NCBI GenBank assembly: GCA_029259875.1
Contig: JAJDEK010000508.1
Span: forward strand, 1-7,488
Direction: 5' to 3'
DNA: 7,488 bases
From: Planctomycetaceae bacterium
Lineage (GTDB): Bacteria; Planctomycetota; Planctomycetia; Planctomycetales; Planctomycetaceae
Below, piece after piece: positions 6,210 to 7,488 of this stretch. The stretch's first letter is position 1, and each line of letters starts with the position of its first letter. Position numbers and translations under genes: made by a program. The notes under the pieces were generated by a model. The model saw only the letters and a list, made by a program, of their open reading frames with translations, ran no database searches and was not told where the DNA came from.

Positions 6210-7488
6210 ATGGCTGTACCCAAAATTGCCATCGTGGGGCGTCCCAATGTTGGCAAAAGTTCAATTTTCAACTGGCTGGCCGGCCATCGTGTTGCCATCG
6301 TCGACCCGACGGCAGGTGTCACCCGCGATCGTGTTACGTATTTGGTTAATGAACAAGATCGTTACTTTGAGCTAGTTGATACAGGTGGAATTGGTATCAC
6401 CGACAGTGATGATTTATCGGAAGATATCGAACGCCAGATTCAAGTGGGAATTGATGAAGCAGATCTGATTCTATTTGTTGTCGATGGAACAATGGGCCTT
6501 GCACATCTGGATGAAGAAGTCGCCCAAAGATTAAGATCGATTGAAAAACCAAAAATCCTCTGTATTAACAAATGTGATTCGATAAAAACCGATGACGAAG
6601 CAGCTCAATTTTTTCGACTGACTAATGCACCAGCCATCATGACGAGCGTGAAGGGAAACCGGAATCGCAAGGAACTAATCGAGAAGATTCTGGACCACTT
6701 ACCGCCGGCCGAAGAACTAGAAGAAACGGAAGGCGAAGCACTCTCTGCCGACCCTGAATTAAAGATTGCTATTGTAGGACGCCGCAACGTTGGAAAGAGT
6801 ACGTTTATCAACGCACTCGCTGAATCAGAGAGAATGATTGTCAGTGAAGTGGCGGGAACAACACGGGATAGTGTCGACATTCGATTTGAATTTGACGACA
6901 AATCATTCCTGGCTATCGACACTCCCGGCGTTCGCAAACGAAAAAGTCTGGCCAATGACATTGAATATTATGGATTAGCACGAGCAAAACGAAGTATTCG
7001 TCGCGCTAATGTAGTCCTGATGTTTTTTGATTCCCTACAAACGATTTCCAAAGTCGACAAACAACTGGTCGCTGAAATTGATGAAAACTATAAACCTTGT
7101 ATTTTTGTCATCAATAAATGGGATCTGGGTCGCGAAAAGCAAATGACTTCAGAAAAGTGGGATGAATATCTGACATCTGAATTTCGCACGATGCGACATG
7201 CTCCTGTGGCTTTTGTGACAGCTCGCGACTCTCGAAATATCAAGCAGGTCGTGAATCTCGCACAAACAATTTATAAACAATCTCGTATGCGAATTTCAAC
7301 AGGTCGACTTAATAAAATCGTTCGGGCCGCGATCCAGAATAATCAGCCTCCTTATTCAAAAAATCGACGCCCAAAAATCTTCTACGCAACACAAGTCGCC
7401 ACCGAACCACCGACGATCGTACTGAAGTGCAATGAATCAAAATTGTTTACGGAATCCTGGAAACGTTATCTTAGCGGTGTATTACGGG
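6210..7488 (+). CDS. der: Ribosome-associated GTPase Der (EngA), 3' end beyond window
   Basis: The 426 codons present encode the tandem GTPase needed for late assembly of the 50S ribosomal subunit in the cytoplasm. The first G domain has GRPNVGKS (10-17), GVTRDR (36-41), DTGG (57-60) and NKCD (120-123). An acidic linker (about 167-182) leads to the second domain with GRRNVGKS (190-197), GTTRD (216-220), DTPG (237-240) and NKWD (302-305). A C-terminal KH-like domain starts near 353. The double GTPase with a KH-like domain is unique to Der. Family members are about 430-490 residues, so only the last few tens of residues are probably missing. The frame is open to the last base. An in-frame TAA two codons before the ATG makes 6210 the most upstream start, but no clear Shine-Dalgarno precedes it. 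The second domain has DTPG where E. coli Der has DTAG. Confidence 0.96.
   Translation, partial: MAVPKIAIVGRPNVGKSSIFNWLAGHRVAIVDPTAGVTRDRVTYLVNEQDRYFELVDTGGIGITDSDDLSEDIERQIQVGIDEADLILFVVDGTMGLAHLDEEVAQRLRSIEKPKILCINKCDSIKTDDEAAQFFRLTNAPAIMTSVKGNRNRKELIEKILDHLPPAEELEETEGEALSADPELKIAIVGRRNVGKSTFINALAESERMIVSEVAGTTRDSVDIRFEFDDKSFLAIDTPGVRKRKSLANDIEYYGLARAKRSIRRANVVLMFFDSLQTISKVDKQLVAEIDENYKPCIFVINKWDLGREKQMTSEKWDEYLTSEFRTMRHAPVAFVTARDSRNIKQVVNLAQTIYKQSRMRISTGRLNKIVRAAIQNNQPPYSKNRRPKIFYATQVATEPPTIVLKCNESKLFTESWKRYLSGVLR

Noticed and set aside
6050..6961. Minus-strand frames of 90 and 118 codons opposite der
   Set aside because: They are antisense to clearly conserved Der GTPase motifs and are explained by the coding bias of der.

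Overview
The window carries four recognisable protein genes in an ordinary bacterial chromosomal setting. From right to left on the minus strand these are hpnC, then nrdA and nrdB. On the plus strand, der begins divergently from hpnC and runs off the right edge. I infer a member of the Planctomycetota, or at least of the PVC group. NrdB matches my memory of the Chlamydia trachomatis protein closely, with every metal and radical-path residue at one constant offset. The HpnC-type squalene enzyme, weak Shine-Dalgarno signals on some genes and large intergenic gaps also fit planctomycetes. No 16S or other decisive marker is present, so the assignment is inference.

Layout: 1-108 holds two hairpins downstream of nrdB, the outer one a clear intrinsic terminator. 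109-1191 is nrdB and 1266-4118 is nrdA, both minus strand, 74 bp apart and apparently one operon. 4119-4919 is an 801-bp gap. It contains a good sigma-70-like promoter for nrdAB (TTGACT, 16 bp, TATATT) whose -10 lies inside a probable NrdR box, a weaker second NrdR box 32 bp downstream, a predicted leader of about 480 nt, a hairpin with a U-run just before the nrdA ribosome binding site, and the hpnC terminator. 4920-5888 is hpnC. 5889-6209 is a divergent intergenic region with a possible der promoter. 6210 to the end is der, lacking only its extreme C-terminus.

The main point of interest is the ribonucleotide reductase. NrdB has phenylalanine (F140) where ordinary class Ia enzymes carry the radical tyrosine, and glutamate (E102) as the first metal ligand. 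These are the hallmarks of class Ic (Mn/Fe, tyrosyl-radical-free) R2 proteins first defined in Chlamydia. Its partner NrdA has two ATP-cone domains in tandem. The outer one keeps the KR-G signature and the inner one, in the position of the E. coli cone, has lost it. Activity control therefore probably sits in the extra N-terminal cone, while transcription appears to be under NrdR. NrdA and NrdB together would make dNTPs for DNA replication. HpnC belongs to hopanoid/squalene biosynthesis and Der to 50S ribosome assembly; neither is functionally tied to the nrd operon.

No RNA gene, mobile element, CRISPR array or prophage was seen.
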